64,000 bases of DNA. Source: Lachnospiraceae bacterium (lineage in GTDB: Bacteria > Bacillota > Clostridia > Lachnospirales > Lachnospiraceae). Positions 44,363 to 53,658 of this stretch are shown here, piece by piece (the stretch's first letter is position 1; every line of letters starts with the position of its first letter). The notes beneath the pieces are model-generated. The model made no database searches, was not told the DNA's origin, and worked only from the letters and a program-made list of their open reading frames with translations. The position numbers and the translations under genes were made by a program. Location of the stretch: the NCBI GenBank assembly GCA_910575035.1, contig CAJTDL010000026.1, positions 1-64,000 of the forward strand, in the 5' to 3' direction.

Positions 44363-44582
44363 GGTTATACACCTCTTTTCTTCGTTATTTTTTCTTATCA
44401 TTCTGATAGTATTTCCAGAATTATTTGTAATATGCCATAGAAATTAAGGGAGCATATGGGGAAAATTAAGTTACTGTTCATGGACAATGTCAGTGGATTA
44501 AGGAATGCTGCAGATAGGGGGGAGTGTGTGTCAGGGATTTTAGTGACAGGCGGCAGGGTGTGTAAAGGTTCTTCGGGGAGAG

Positions 44583-44678
44583 GCCAGGGCATAAGGGGCA
44601 GCTCTTGTTCCGGCGTCCAGGGATTAAGAGTTTCTAACCAGTTCCATGAAGGCTGTACCATGCGGACGGAACCGCCCC
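44583..44678. repeat. Repeat family 2, copy 1
   Basis: Shares ggcataaggggc-gctcttgttccgg, tccagggattaagagtttct and gcggacggaaccgccc with the left arm at 62.28 kb, with scattered differences. Confidence 0.75.
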
Positions 44679-44702
44679 ATAATCCCAAAAGCTACTGGCA
44701 TT

Positions 44703-44842
44703 GGTTCATGGCCCAGGAATGCGTCATACTGCGCATTCCATAAGAACATAATTCAGGAGTGAGTAACATTTTTTGCAAAGCAGAACCTTAAATATTGCCC
44801 CGAACTGTTGCTATAAGCAGCTCCCAGGCTGTAAATAGTAAC
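44703..44842 (+). repeat. MITE-like repeat family 1, copy B
   Basis: 140 bp. Starts GTTCATGGCCCAGG, has an inner hairpin (GGAATGCG...CGCATTCC) and ends GGCTGTAAATAGTAAC. Confidence 0.75.
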
Positions 44843-44950
44843 GAAATTAAAGGAAGAAGGAATTTGAAAGCCCTTAAAATGTTGACATAGCCCTAAGCCC
44901 TTGTTAGAATAATATAAAGTAAACAGCAGGGAATTGGGAGGACATAGGAT

Positions 44951-47900
44951 ATGTATCATTGCCATATTAATTTCTATTTTGTAGGACATCCATGCCAGAT
45001 ATTTGATATTATAAGAGAAATCCCCCCTCTGGAGCATTTTGCCCATGGGTTTTTGGAAAGCGCCCAATTGGAGCCATCCTTGGCAGCCCAGGCAGATGTG
45101 ATCCTAGCAGACTTAAAGGGAATGGATGCCAGGGCGGCATTGCAGGAAATCCTTTCAAGCAAGGGCAAAGAGGCGGAAGTGATCCTATTAGTGGAGGAGG
45201 GGCAGTTTCTTCTTTTGGCAGAGGGGCTTTCAGAGGTACAGGAGGTATGGAGGCTGCCAATGGCTAGAGAAGAGGCCGTGTTCCGTTTTCAGAGATGGCA
45301 GCAGAGCCATAAGATGGTGAAGGATTTTTGGGAGACCCGCCAGTTTTTTGAGTCTACAATCAATAATATCCCTAGCCTTGTTTGGTATAAAGATAAAAAT
45401 GGGATACATGAGAAGGTAAATGACAGCTTCTGCCAGACGGTCAATAAGACGAAGCAACAAGTGGAAGGGCAGGGGCATGCGTATATTTGGGATGTGGAGC
45501 AGGATGACCCTGCCTGCATAGAGTCTGAGCATGAGGTAATGGAGAAAAGGCAAACCCTCGTGTCAGAAGAGACAATCCAGACAGGGGAAGGGCTAAGGCT
45601 GCTTACGACTTATAAATCTCCCCTCTATGACCTGGATGGGAGTGTTATGGGGACTGTAGGCGTAGCCATAGACATCACTAAAGAACGGGGCTATGAAAGG
45701 GAAATTATAGAGAAGAACCGTACGCTGGAAGCCATTTTTGCATCCATAGATTGCGGGGTAATCCGTCATTCTATGGATGGGAAGCAGATTTTCAGCATAA
45801 ACAGGGCTGCCCTTGAGATTTTAGGCTATGATTCCCAGGAAGAATTAATGGATAGCGGTTTTTTTCTGGTGGCTTCCTCTGTGTTGGATGAGGATAAGGA
45901 GATGGTGCGGGAATCCATCCGGATGCTGCAAAAAGAAGGGGATGGCGTCAGCCTGGAGTACCGCATTAAGCATAAGACAGGCGATGTGCGCCATGTGATC
46001 GGCACCTTTAAACTGGTAAAAGAAAATGGGATATTGCTTTACCAACGGTTCTTTTTAGACTGCACAGATCAAAGGATGCAGGAAAAAAAGGAGCGGGAGG
46101 AGAATGACAAACGCCAGATGGAACTGTTCCATGCATTGAGCATTGATTATAACCTAGTTTGCTTCTTTGACCTGGACACAGGCGTAGGGATGCCCCTTCG
46201 CAGTGACTCAGACAGGGGGCAGATGTTTGGCAGCCGGTTTGATATAGAGATTTCTTTTGAGGAAAGCCTGGGGCAGTATATCCAAAAGATGGTTTATAAA
46301 GATGACCAGAAAATGCTGTTAGAGGCATTTTCCCAGGAAAACCTAAAGCAGGAGCTGGGGGAAAAGGTAACATATTATAGGAACTACCGCACATTTGAAA
46401 ATGGGGAGAAGAAGTATTATCAGATGAAGGCAGTGCGGGCAGGGGAATGGAGGAACAGCCATGGCATTGTCCTGGGGTACCGCAGCGTAGATAAGGAGAT
46501 CCGGGATGAGATGGAGAAGAAGGGAGTGTTGGAGGATGCGCTGATGCAGGCAAACAGAGCCAGCAAGGCAAAGAGCGTGTTCCTTTCCAATATGTCCCAC
46601 GATATCCGTACGCCAATGAATGCCATTGTAGGCTTTACGGCCTTGGCGATTGCCCATATTGAGCAAAAGGAGCAGGTGGAGGAATACCTTAAGAAGATCA
46701 TGTCTTCTGGCAACCATCTGTTAAGCCTGATTAATGACGTGTTGGATATGAGCCGTATTGAAAGCGGCAAAATCCATCTGGATGAGAAGCCATGCAGCCT
46801 GCCGGATATCCTGCATGGGCTGCGCAATATCCTGCAGGCGGATGTCCATACAAAGCAGCTGGAGCTGTATATAGATACCGTGGATGTATTGGATGAGGAG
46901 ATCTATTGTGATAAGCTCCGGCTAAACCAGGTGCTGCTGAACCTGCTCAGCAATTCGATAAAATATACAAGGCCTGGGGGCATTGTCAGTATGCGCATTA
47001 CAGAGAAAGCAGGGGCGCCTAAAGGCTATGCCAGCTATGAATTTTTCATTAAAGATACGGGGATTGGCATGAGCGAGGAATTTGTGGCCCATATCTTTGA
47101 GCCTTTCGAAAGAGAGAAGACTTCGACTATTAGCGGCATCCAGGGGACAGGCCTGGGGATGGCGATCACAAAAAATATTGTTGATATGATGAACGGCACC
47201 ATTGAGGTGAAAAGTGAGCAGGGCGTAGGCTCAGAATTTTTGGTTACCTTTACCTTCCGCCTGAATGCAGAGGCAAAGGAGGTAGTGGATATACCAGAAT
47301 TGAAAAATGCCAGGGCTCTGGTGGTGGATGATGATTTTAATACCTGTGACAGCGTGTCCTATATGCTTCATCAGATTGGGATGCGGGCAGAATGGACGCT
47401 GTCTGGCAAAGAGGCGCTGCTGCGTACCCGGCAGGCTCATATACGCGGGGATAATTACAGTGTCTATATTGTAGATTGGCTGCTGCCGGATATGAATGGG
47501 ATAGAGGTTACCAGAAGGATCCGAAAGGAAATGGGAGAGGATGTGCCCATTATCGTCCTGACAGCTTATGACTGGTCAGAGATCGAAGAAGAGGCAGAGG
47601 GGGCAGGCGTAACGAAATTCTGCAGCAAGCCGCTGTTTTTCTCAGAATTGCACAGCTGTCTGTATTCTATTGTCAATGCGGAGGAGAAGAAGAGGGAAGC
47701 AGAAAGCAAAAGGAAGCGGAAGCTTCGGTCAGGGCGCATTCTTCTGGCAGAGGATAATGAGCTGAACCAGGAAATTGCTGCGGCTATTTTAGGGGATGCT
47801 GGGTTTGTTACGGAAATTGCAGAAAACGGGCAGCTCGCCGTGGAGATGGTGGAAAGGTCTGCGCCAGGGTATTATCAGTTGGTGCTGATGGATGTCCAGA

Positions 47901-48106
47901 TGCCAGTGATGAATGGGTATGAGTCTACCAAGAGGATTCGGGAGCTGAAGAATGCAGAACTGGCGGATATTCCGATTCTTGCAATGACTGCGAATGCCTT
48001 TGAGGAGGATAAGCAGATGGCTTTAAATTATGGGATGAATGGGCATATTGCAAAGCCGATTGATGTGAAAAATTTATTTGAGACATTGGATCAGGTATTG
48101 GATTGA
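44951..48106 (+). CDS. Hybrid sensor histidine kinase/response regulator
   Basis: 1051 residues, no membrane segments. Order: a degenerate receiver-like segment (about 1-115), three PAS-type regions (about 130-245, 255-375, 390-515), HisKA with His550 (SNMSHDIRTPMNAI), HATPase_c (about 650-775; NLLSNSIKYT, GTGLGMAI), REC1 (VDDD, YIVDWLLPDMNG) and REC2 (AEDNELNQE, VLMDVQMPVMNG). GGGAGG lies upstream. It senses something in the cytoplasm. No output regulator gene lies nearby, so phosphotransfer probably runs to an unlinked protein. Confidence 0.9.
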   Translation: MYHCHINFYFVGHPCQIFDIIREIPPLEHFAHGFLESAQLEPSLAAQADVILADLKGMDARAALQEILSSKGKEAEVILLVEEGQFLLLAEGLSEVQEVWRLPMAREEAVFRFQRWQQSHKMVKDFWETRQFFESTINNIPSLVWYKDKNGIHEKVNDSFCQTVNKTKQQVEGQGHAYIWDVEQDDPACIESEHEVMEKRQTLVSEETIQTGEGLRLLTTYKSPLYDLDGSVMGTVGVAIDITKERGYEREIIEKNRTLEAIFASIDCGVIRHSMDGKQIFSINRAALEILGYDSQEELMDSGFFLVASSVLDEDKEMVRESIRMLQKEGDGVSLEYRIKHKTGDVRHVIGTFKLVKENGILLYQRFFLDCTDQRMQEKKEREENDKRQMELFHALSIDYNLVCFFDLDTGVGMPLRSDSDRGQMFGSRFDIEISFEESLGQYIQKMVYKDDQKMLLEAFSQENLKQELGEKVTYYRNYRTFENGEKKYYQMKAVRAGEWRNSHGIVLGYRSVDKEIRDEMEKKGVLEDALMQANRASKAKSVFLSNMSHDIRTPMNAIVGFTALAIAHIEQKEQVEEYLKKIMSSGNHLLSLINDVLDMSRIESGKIHLDEKPCSLPDILHGLRNILQADVHTKQLELYIDTVDVLDEEIYCDKLRLNQVLLNLLSNSIKYTRPGGIVSMRITEKAGAPKGYASYEFFIKDTGIGMSEEFVAHIFEPFEREKTSTISGIQGTGLGMAITKNIVDMMNGTIEVKSEQGVGSEFLVTFTFRLNAEAKEVVDIPELKNARALVVDDDFNTCDSVSYMLHQIGMRAEWTLSGKEALLRTRQAHIRGDNYSVYIVDWLLPDMNGIEVTRRIRKEMGEDVPIIVLTAYDWSEIEEEAEGAGVTKFCSKPLFFSELHSCLYSIVNAEEKKREAESKRKRKLRSGRILLAEDNELNQEIAAAILGDAGFVTEIAENGQLAVEMVERSAPGYYQLVLMDVQMPVMNGYESTKRIRELKNAELADIPILAMTANAFEEDKQMALNYGMNGHIAKPIDVKNLFETLDQVLD

Positions 48107-48210
48107 GGAAAGAGGGAGCATAAGGGAGATGGAGTATGGGAAAGGGTGCTGGTTTGAGGGGCGGCGCTCTTTTTTTTGCGCAGTTTTATATGGCTGATAC
48201 AGGGGGAGGG

Positions 48211-48350
48211 GATTCATGGATCAGGAATGCGCTGAACAGCGCATTCCGTGAGAACATAGTTCAGGAGTGAGGGACAGTTTTTGCGGGGCAAAACTTTAAA
48301 TACTGCCCTGGATTGTTGCAATGAGCGGCCTTTGGGGCGTGAATAGTAAC
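48211..48350 (+). repeat. MITE-like repeat family 1, copy C
   Basis: 140 bp. Inner hairpin GGAATGCGC/GCGCATTCC, ends GGCGTGAATAGTAAC; the left end has lost the ACT of the inverted repeat. Confidence 0.75.
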
Positions 48351-48389
48351 GTTGGAGGTATGTTTCCTGGAGAAATACAGTTGAAATGA

Positions 48390-48439
48390 TTGACAAAGAT
48401 AGACTACTGTAGTAGTATAATAGGAACTACAGGGGTAGT
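48390..48439 (+). promoter_or_regulatory. BlaI-type promoter with two operators
   Basis: TTGACA (48390-48395) and TAGTATAAT around 48413-48421 are overlapped by dyad ACTAC-T-GTAGT (48403-48413) and followed by ACTAC-AGGG-GTAGT (48426-48439). A repressor there would block RNA polymerase. A near-identical arrangement lies at 63040-63089. Confidence 0.65.
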
Positions 48440-48456
48440 TTGGAAAGGAGGAAGGG

Positions 48457-48816
48457 ATGGGAACAAAATTATTTGACTCAGAGCTGAAGGTGATGGGGGT
48501 GCTGTGGAGGGAAGGGGATGCTACGGCGAAGCATATTGCAGAGGTGCTTAAGGAAGAGGTGGGGTGGAATAAAAATACGACATATACGTTGATCAAAAGG
48601 TGTATGAAAAAAGGGGCGATTGAGCGTTCAGAGCCGAATTTTATGTGCCATGCGCTGATTTTGAAAGAAGAGGTGCAGGAGGCGGAGACGGATGAGTTAA
48701 TTAATAAGGTTTATGATGGAGCGGCAGATAAATTGTTTGCATCATTGCTTGGAAGGAAGAAAATACCCAAAGAGCAGATCGAGAGATTAAAGCAGATGGT
48801 AAAGGAATTGGATTGA
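48457..48816 (+). CDS. BlaI/MecI-family repressor
   Basis: 119 residues, winged helix (about 5-70) with VMGVLWREGDATAKHIAE and a C-terminal dimer domain. The partner M56 peptidase at 48818 would cleave it on a signal. GGAGG lies before the start. Its own promoter carries the likely operators. Confidence 0.92.
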   Translation: MGTKLFDSELKVMGVLWREGDATAKHIAEVLKEEVGWNKNTTYTLIKRCMKKGAIERSEPNFMCHALILKEEVQEAETDELINKVYDGAADKLFASLLGRKKIPKEQIERLKQMVKELD

Positions 48817-48817
48817 G

Positions 48818-50422
48818 ATGGTGGGTATGCGCTTATGGCAGATGAGTTTTTATGGCGGGGCTTTGATTTTGGTAATAGCCCTGATACGCAGGGGATTGCA
48901 GGAGAGGATTCCCAGGGAGGCTTTTTTGGCTTTGTGGGCCGTGGCGGTTTTGCGCTTATTAGTTCCCTTTGCAATGTGCTCTGGTTTTAATGTTTATGCT
49001 TGGGCGGAAGATTGTCTTTTAGAAGATGGAGGGCAAGAAGAGATATTGGAAGGGATTCTTTCTGGTTTAGGAAGCCGCAGCAGCGGGGAGTTTTTTGGGG
49101 GAGAAGGAAACCGCGGGGAAGGAATAGGAGTGCTTTTTTCGGAGGAAGAAGGGGGGACAGCAGCCGGGGTGCCCCAGGAGAGCAAGGGGGCAGGCCTGGA
49201 ATATGGTTTTTTGAAAATGAGGGAGTTTCTGGCTGTTGCTGGAAAGGGTATTTATTGGATTGGCTTTATGGCCAGTGCCCTCTTTTATCTGGTTACATAT
49301 GTTAAGTGTTGGAAAGAATTCCGATTTTCTTTGCCGGTGAGAGATACTTTTGTGCTGGAGTGGGAAAAGGGGCTTTCTTCCAAAAGGAAGGTGTCTGTCC
49401 GTCAGTCAGAGGCGGTTGCAGCGCCAGTTACCTATGGGATTTTCCATCCAGTGATACTCCTTCCGAAGGAAAGAGTGTGGGAGGATACCAGGCAGTTAGA
49501 GTTTGCGCTGGAGCATGAGGCAGAGCATATCCGCCATTTTGATGCGGCGAAGAAACTGCTCCTTGTGATGGCTGCCTGTATCCATTGGTTTAATCCATTG
49601 GTGTGGAGGATGGTGGCTTTGGCGAATAAGGACATGGAATTAGCCTGTGATGGAAGGGTGATCCGCCGATATGGGCTCCATTCCAAATCTGCGTATGCAT
49701 ATGCGCTAATTCATATGGAGGAAAAAAGGTGCAATTGGATGGCCTTTGGAAACCGTTTTAGTGACAATAGATTAGAAGAAAGGATTGTGGCGATTGTGAA
49801 TATGAAGAAACAGACAGCAGGGGCAATTATGGCAGCAGTGGTTATGGTAACAGGAGTGGCCACTGTGTTTGCTATTGCGCCAGATAGGGAAGAAGGCGCT
49901 GCAGCCCAGATGGATGGGCAAGGCATGGAGCCTGCTTCTGATGAAGCATTATTGCAGGAGTGGTATATTGGGGAGGGGGCAGAGGAAGGCTCGTCCGAAA
50001 TTCAATATGTGCAAACAGACGGTGAGGGGAAGGAGGCAGATGCAGCAGCAAGTGAAGACAGCGGCCTTTGGGAAAATGCTACAAAACAGCTTATGTATAA
50101 TATTTCCGTGAATGAGGACTTTGCAGATTATGAAAAATTTGGGCTAAGCTATGATTTGGAGCAGGGGTGGCTTCTATACCAGAATGAAAAGGTAGGGTAT
50201 TTTAAAGATAAAATAAGGCCAAACACCTATCGCAGATTCCATACAGAGGAAGGCACGGTTGGGATTGTAGTTGCCCGTGACCCTGCTGGCAGGATTACAG
50301 GCCTTTACACGGGCACAGTCCAGGAGGTCATGGAGAAATTTGCTGGCAGAAGTGTGACGGTAGGCATATTAGAAGAGGGAGAAAATGATGGCCAGGTGAC
50401 TGTGAGCATATTGGAAGAGTAG
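48818..50422 (+). CDS. M56-family (BlaR1-like) membrane peptidase
   Basis: 534 residues. Four N-terminal helices frame a cytoplasmic gluzincin with HEAEHIRHFD, then a helix near residue 330-350 and an extracellular region of about 180 residues (acidic linker, then a folded domain about 425-534). The extracellular part is not a penicillin-binding domain, so the inducing signal is not simply beta-lactam. One base separates the start from the BlaI stop. Confidence 0.85.
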   Translation: MVGMRLWQMSFYGGALILVIALIRRGLQERIPREAFLALWAVAVLRLLVPFAMCSGFNVYAWAEDCLLEDGGQEEILEGILSGLGSRSSGEFFGGEGNRGEGIGVLFSEEEGGTAAGVPQESKGAGLEYGFLKMREFLAVAGKGIYWIGFMASALFYLVTYVKCWKEFRFSLPVRDTFVLEWEKGLSSKRKVSVRQSEAVAAPVTYGIFHPVILLPKERVWEDTRQLEFALEHEAEHIRHFDAAKKLLLVMAACIHWFNPLVWRMVALANKDMELACDGRVIRRYGLHSKSAYAYALIHMEEKRCNWMAFGNRFSDNRLEERIVAIVNMKKQTAGAIMAAVVMVTGVATVFAIAPDREEGAAAQMDGQGMEPASDEALLQEWYIGEGAEEGSSEIQYVQTDGEGKEADAAASEDSGLWENATKQLMYNISVNEDFADYEKFGLSYDLEQGWLLYQNEKVGYFKDKIRPNTYRRFHTEEGTVGIVVARDPAGRITGLYTGTVQEVMEKFAGRSVTVGILEEGENDGQVTVSILEE

Positions 50423-50776
50423 GCACAGATCAGTATCTCACAACAGATTTTCCATTACTATTCACGGCCTGGGGAGCCGCTCATAGCAACAATTCGGGGC
50501 GATATTTAAAGTTTTGCTTTGCAAAAACCGCCCCTCGCTCCTGAGTCATGTTCTTGCGGAATGCGCAGTTTGGCGCATTCCTGAGCCATGAATAGTTACG
50601 ATTTTCCTGTTTTACAGGGATTCTTTTAAGGAAATTTCCATTTTCCCTTGCAATTAGAAAAATTAAGTGCTATCATAAGGATGATAACAAGATAATCTGA
50701 GAATTGAGAGTGGGCAGCTGTCCACTCTCAATTTTATGCGTGTGGCCAGAAGAAGAAAGAGAAGGAAGGTGGAAGC
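50423..50776. other. Gap with repeat D and the rimP leader hairpin
   Basis: About 350 bases: repeat D (50455-50599) and a hairpin TTGAGAGTGG / CCACTCTCAA (about 50703-50732) followed by TTTT shortly before rimP, likely a leader or attenuator of the operon. Confidence 0.5.
50455..50599 (-). repeat. MITE-like repeat family 1, copy D (most complete)
   Basis: 145 bp. TTACTATTCACGGCC on one end and AGCCATGAATAGTTAC on the other are inverted copies. An inner palindrome (GGAATGCGC...GCGCATTCC) lies near one end. Confidence 0.8.
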
Positions 50777-51244
50777 ATGTCAAGGAAAGAAAGTTATGAG
50801 CAGAGGACGGAAGAGCTGCTGCTCCCAATCATAGAAGAGTGCCATTTTGAGCTGGTGGATGTGGAGTATGTCAAAGAAGGCGGGAATTGGTATCTGCGGG
50901 CTTATATTGATAAAGAGGGCGGCGTTACGGTGGATGATTGTGAGGTTGTCAGCAGGAGGATGAGCGATTTGCTGGATGAGCAGGACTTTATTGCGGAATC
51001 CTATATTTTTGAAGTAAGCTCCCCAGGGCTGGGCAGGCCGTTGAAAAAAGAGAAGGACTATGCCCGGAGCATGGGCAAGGAGCTGGAGATCAGGACTTAC
51101 CGTCCTATTAATAAGGAAAAAGAATTTTATGGTATCCTAAAGTCATATGATGAAACTACGGTAACCATAGAATTGGAAGACCATTCAGAAATGACGTTTG
51201 CAAAAACGGACCTTGCATTGATTCGCTTGGCCTTTGATTTTTGA
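50777..51244 (+). CDS. rimP: Ribosome maturation factor RimP
   Basis: 155 residues. YVKEGGNWYLRAYIDKEGGV, SRRMSDLLDEQD and VSSPGLGRPLK are family motifs. It aids 30S subunit assembly. First gene of the rimP-nusA-ylxR-ylxQ-infB-rbfA operon. Good ribosome site (GGAAGG). Confidence 0.95.
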   Translation: MSRKESYEQRTEELLLPIIEECHFELVDVEYVKEGGNWYLRAYIDKEGGVTVDDCEVVSRRMSDLLDEQDFIAESYIFEVSSPGLGRPLKKEKDYARSMGKELEIRTYRPINKEKEFYGILKSYDETTVTIELEDHSEMTFAKTDLALIRLAFDF

Positions 51245-51311
51245 CCAGAAGTAGCAAGGCTCCCTTTTTCGGAGGGAACGGCAAGTAGATTGAAACAAGG
51301 AGGATAAAAAA

Positions 51312-52826
51312 ATGAACAACGAGTTATTGGAAGCGCTGCTTATAATAGAGAAAGAAAAGGATATCAGCAAGGAGACATTGCTGGAAGCGATTGAAAATTC
51401 TTTGATTACCGCCTGCAAGAACCATTTTGGCAAGTCAGATAATATCAGGGTGGATATCAACCCTAAGACCTGTGAGTTCCATGTGTATGCGGAGAAGGCC
51501 GTGGTGGAGGAAGTGGAAGATCCAGTGGTGGAGATTAGCCTGGAACAGGCCAGGGAGATTGATTCCCTGTATGATATTGGGGACGTGGTCAATGTTGAGG
51601 TAAAGTCGAAAGAATTTGGCCGCATTGCCACCCAGAATGCCAAAAATGTCATTCTGCAGAAAATCCGGGAAGAAGAACGGAAGGTGCTGTTTGAGCAGTA
51701 TTATGGCAAGGAAAAGGATGTGGTGACTGGCATAGTCCAGCGGTATATGGGGAAGAACATCAGCATCAACCTGGGGAAGGTGGATGCAATCCTGAGTGAG
51801 AATGAGCAGGTAAAGGGAGAGGTGTTCCAGCCTACAGAGCGTATTAAAGTCTATATCCTGGAGGTGAAGCCCACATCGAAGGGCCCAAAAATATCTGTGT
51901 CCAGAACCCATCCGGAATTGGTGAAACGGCTGTTTGAATCAGAGGTGACAGAGGTAAAGGATGGAATTGTGGAGATTAAGAGCATTTCCAGGGAGGCAGG
52001 CAGCAGGACAAAGATCGCGGTATGGAGCAATGACCCTGATGTGGATCCGGTAGGAGCCTGCGTAGGGGTAAATGGAGTCAGGGTCAATGCCATTGTCAAT
52101 GAATTGCGTGGGGAAAAGATTGATATTATCAATTGGAGCGACAATGCAGCTATGCTGATTGAAAATGCGCTGAGCCCGGCGAAGGTAATCTCCGTCATAG
52201 CAGACGCGGATGAAAAGACGGCGAAGGTGGTGGTGCCGGATTACCAGCTGTCTCTGGCAATTGGAAAAGAGGGGCAGAATGCCAGGCTGGCAGCCAGGCT
52301 GACAGGGTTTAAAATTGATATAAAGAGTGAAACCCAGGCAAGGGAAGCCGGGGATTTCATGGATTATGAGAATGACTATGAAGAATACGAAGAAAATTTT
52401 GCAGAGGATGCATATGAAGGGCTTTTGGATGAAGAAGGCCATGCCGAGGATAATGGATTAGAATCAGGAGAAGAAGGTTATGCAGGGGATTATGATTCAG
52501 AATTAGGTGAAGAGGGCTATACAGAGGATAATGGATTAGAATCAGGAGAAGAAGGCTATGCCGAGGATTATGATTCAGAATCGGGTGAAGAAGGCTATGC
52601 AGGGGATTATGATTCAGAATCGGGTGAAGAAGGCTATGTTGAGGATTATGATTTAGAATCGGGAAGCGATGGCTATGAAGAAGGGGAAGCAGGCGTCGAT
52701 GCTTATGGAGGCAGCCAGGAATATGCCTATGAAGAAAATTTGGCAGAGGAGCGCGCTATTAGGGAATTAGCAGCAGAGTTGGGATATGGAACAGAAGACG
52801 GGGAAGAGGGCCAACAAGATGAGTAA
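51312..52826 (+). CDS. nusA: Transcription factor NusA with acidic repetitive tail
   Basis: 504 residues, where many Firmicute NusA have about 350-400. N-terminal RNAP-binding domain (about 1-130), S1 domain (about 135-200), two KH domains (about 220-345; [23 protein letters not shown]). From about 376 a tail of imperfect 14-15-residue units ([13 protein letters not shown]) continues to about 455, strongly acidic and Tyr-rich. The stop overlaps the ylxR start. Confidence 0.95.
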   Translation: MNNELLEALLIIEKEKDISKETLLEAIENSLITACKNHFGKSDNIRVDINPKTCEFHVYAEKAVVEEVEDPVVEISLEQAREIDSLYDIGDVVNVEVKSKEFGRIATQNAKNVILQKIREEERKVLFEQYYGKEKDVVTGIVQRYMGKNISINLGKVDAILSENEQVKGEVFQPTERIKVYILEVKPTSKGPKISVSRTHPELVKRLFESEVTEVKDGIVEIKSISREAGSRTKIAVWSNDPDVDPVGACVGVNGVRVNAIVNELRGEKIDIINWSDNAAMLIENALSPAKVISVIADADEKTAKVVVPDYQLSLAIGKEGQNARLAARLTGFKIDIKSETQAREAGDFMDYENDYEEYEENFAEDAYEGLLDEEGHAEDNGLESGEEGYAGDYDSELGEEGYTEDNGLESGEEGYAEDYDSESGEEGYAGDYDSESGEEGYVEDYDLESGSDGYEEGEAGVDAYGGSQEYAYEENLAEERAIRELAAELGYGTEDGEEGQQDE

Positions 52827-53091
52827 GAAGATTCCTATGCGCCAGTGCGTTGGATGTGGGGAGATGAAATGGAAAAAAGAGATGCTCCGTGTCATCAAGA
52901 CGCCAGAAGGGGAGATCCTTTTGGACGTGACCGGCAAAAAGAATGGCAGGGGCGCATATCTTTGCCCCAATGCAGAGTGCCTGGCAAAGGCTTTAAAGGC
53001 AAAAGGCCTGGAACGTTCCCTGAAAGCAGCCATACCCAAGGAAAGCATTGAAAATCTGGTAAAGGAGATGGAGAGCATTGCAGCAAGATAG
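52819..53091 (+). CDS. ylxR: YlxR family RNA-binding protein
   Basis: 90 residues; starts [17 protein letters not shown], the family's hallmark. It overlaps nusA by eight bases. YlxR binds RNA and, in Clostridia, affects transcription of many genes. A start further up is unlikely, lacking a ribosome site. Confidence 0.9.
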   Translation: MSKKIPMRQCVGCGEMKWKKEMLRVIKTPEGEILLDVTGKKNGRGAYLCPNAECLAKALKAKGLERSLKAAIPKESIENLVKEMESIAAR

Positions 53092-53425
53092 AATATTATC
53101 CATGCTTGGATTGGCCGCCAAGGCTGGGAAAGTGGTGAGCGGTGAATTTTCTACAGAGAAGGCTGTAAAGACAGGAAAAGCATTTCTGGTGGTAGTTTCC
53201 TCTGAGGCATCTGACAATACGCGGAAAATGTTTTACAATATGTGTTCCTTCTACAAAGTGCCTTTGTATGTGTATGCACCTATGGAAGATCTGGGCCATG
53301 CCATTGGCAAAGGCTTTCGAGCATCTCTTGCTGTACTGGATGCTGGATTTGCCAAGAGCCTGGAGGAAAAGCTGAAGGCGGCAGGGCAGGCCAGGCAGAG
53401 TGAAATACAAATGGAAAATAAATAG
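53078..53425 (+). CDS. ylxQ: L7Ae-like ribosomal protein YlxQ
   Basis: 115 residues: SMLGLAAKAGKVVSGEF and KMFYNMCSFYKVPLY match L7Ae/L30e-like K-turn-binding proteins. Overlaps ylxR by 14 bases. Confidence 0.88.
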   Translation: MQQDRILSMLGLAAKAGKVVSGEFSTEKAVKTGKAFLVVVSSEASDNTRKMFYNMCSFYKVPLYVYAPMEDLGHAIGKGFRASLAVLDAGFAKSLEEKLKAAGQARQSEIQMENK

Positions 53426-53658
53426 CAGAAAACGCCAAAGGGCAATATGGGCAGGCGGCCAGCCTGCTGTGGAATAGCCTATGGCCATAGAAAGGCCAGG
53501 GCGCGGCAGGATAGGATATGGATGGAAAGTGAGAGAAGGAATGGCAGGAAAATAGAATGGAAATAAAAATAGAATGGAAAATAAAAATGGAGTGGAAAGT
53601 ATGCAGCAGTGAAGAGATAGAATAGCAGAGAATATTGAGATATCGGAGGTAGTAACAT

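Larger units (their letters stand above)
44363..44950. other. Gap filled by two dispersed repeats
   Basis: About 590 bases. Carries repeat family 2 copy 1 (44583-44678) and repeat family 1 copy B (44703-44842). No gene seen. Confidence 0.6.
48107..48456. other. Gap with repeat C and the BlaI promoter
   Basis: About 350 bases: the repeat copy C (48211-48350) and the operator/promoter annotated separately. Confidence 0.5.
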
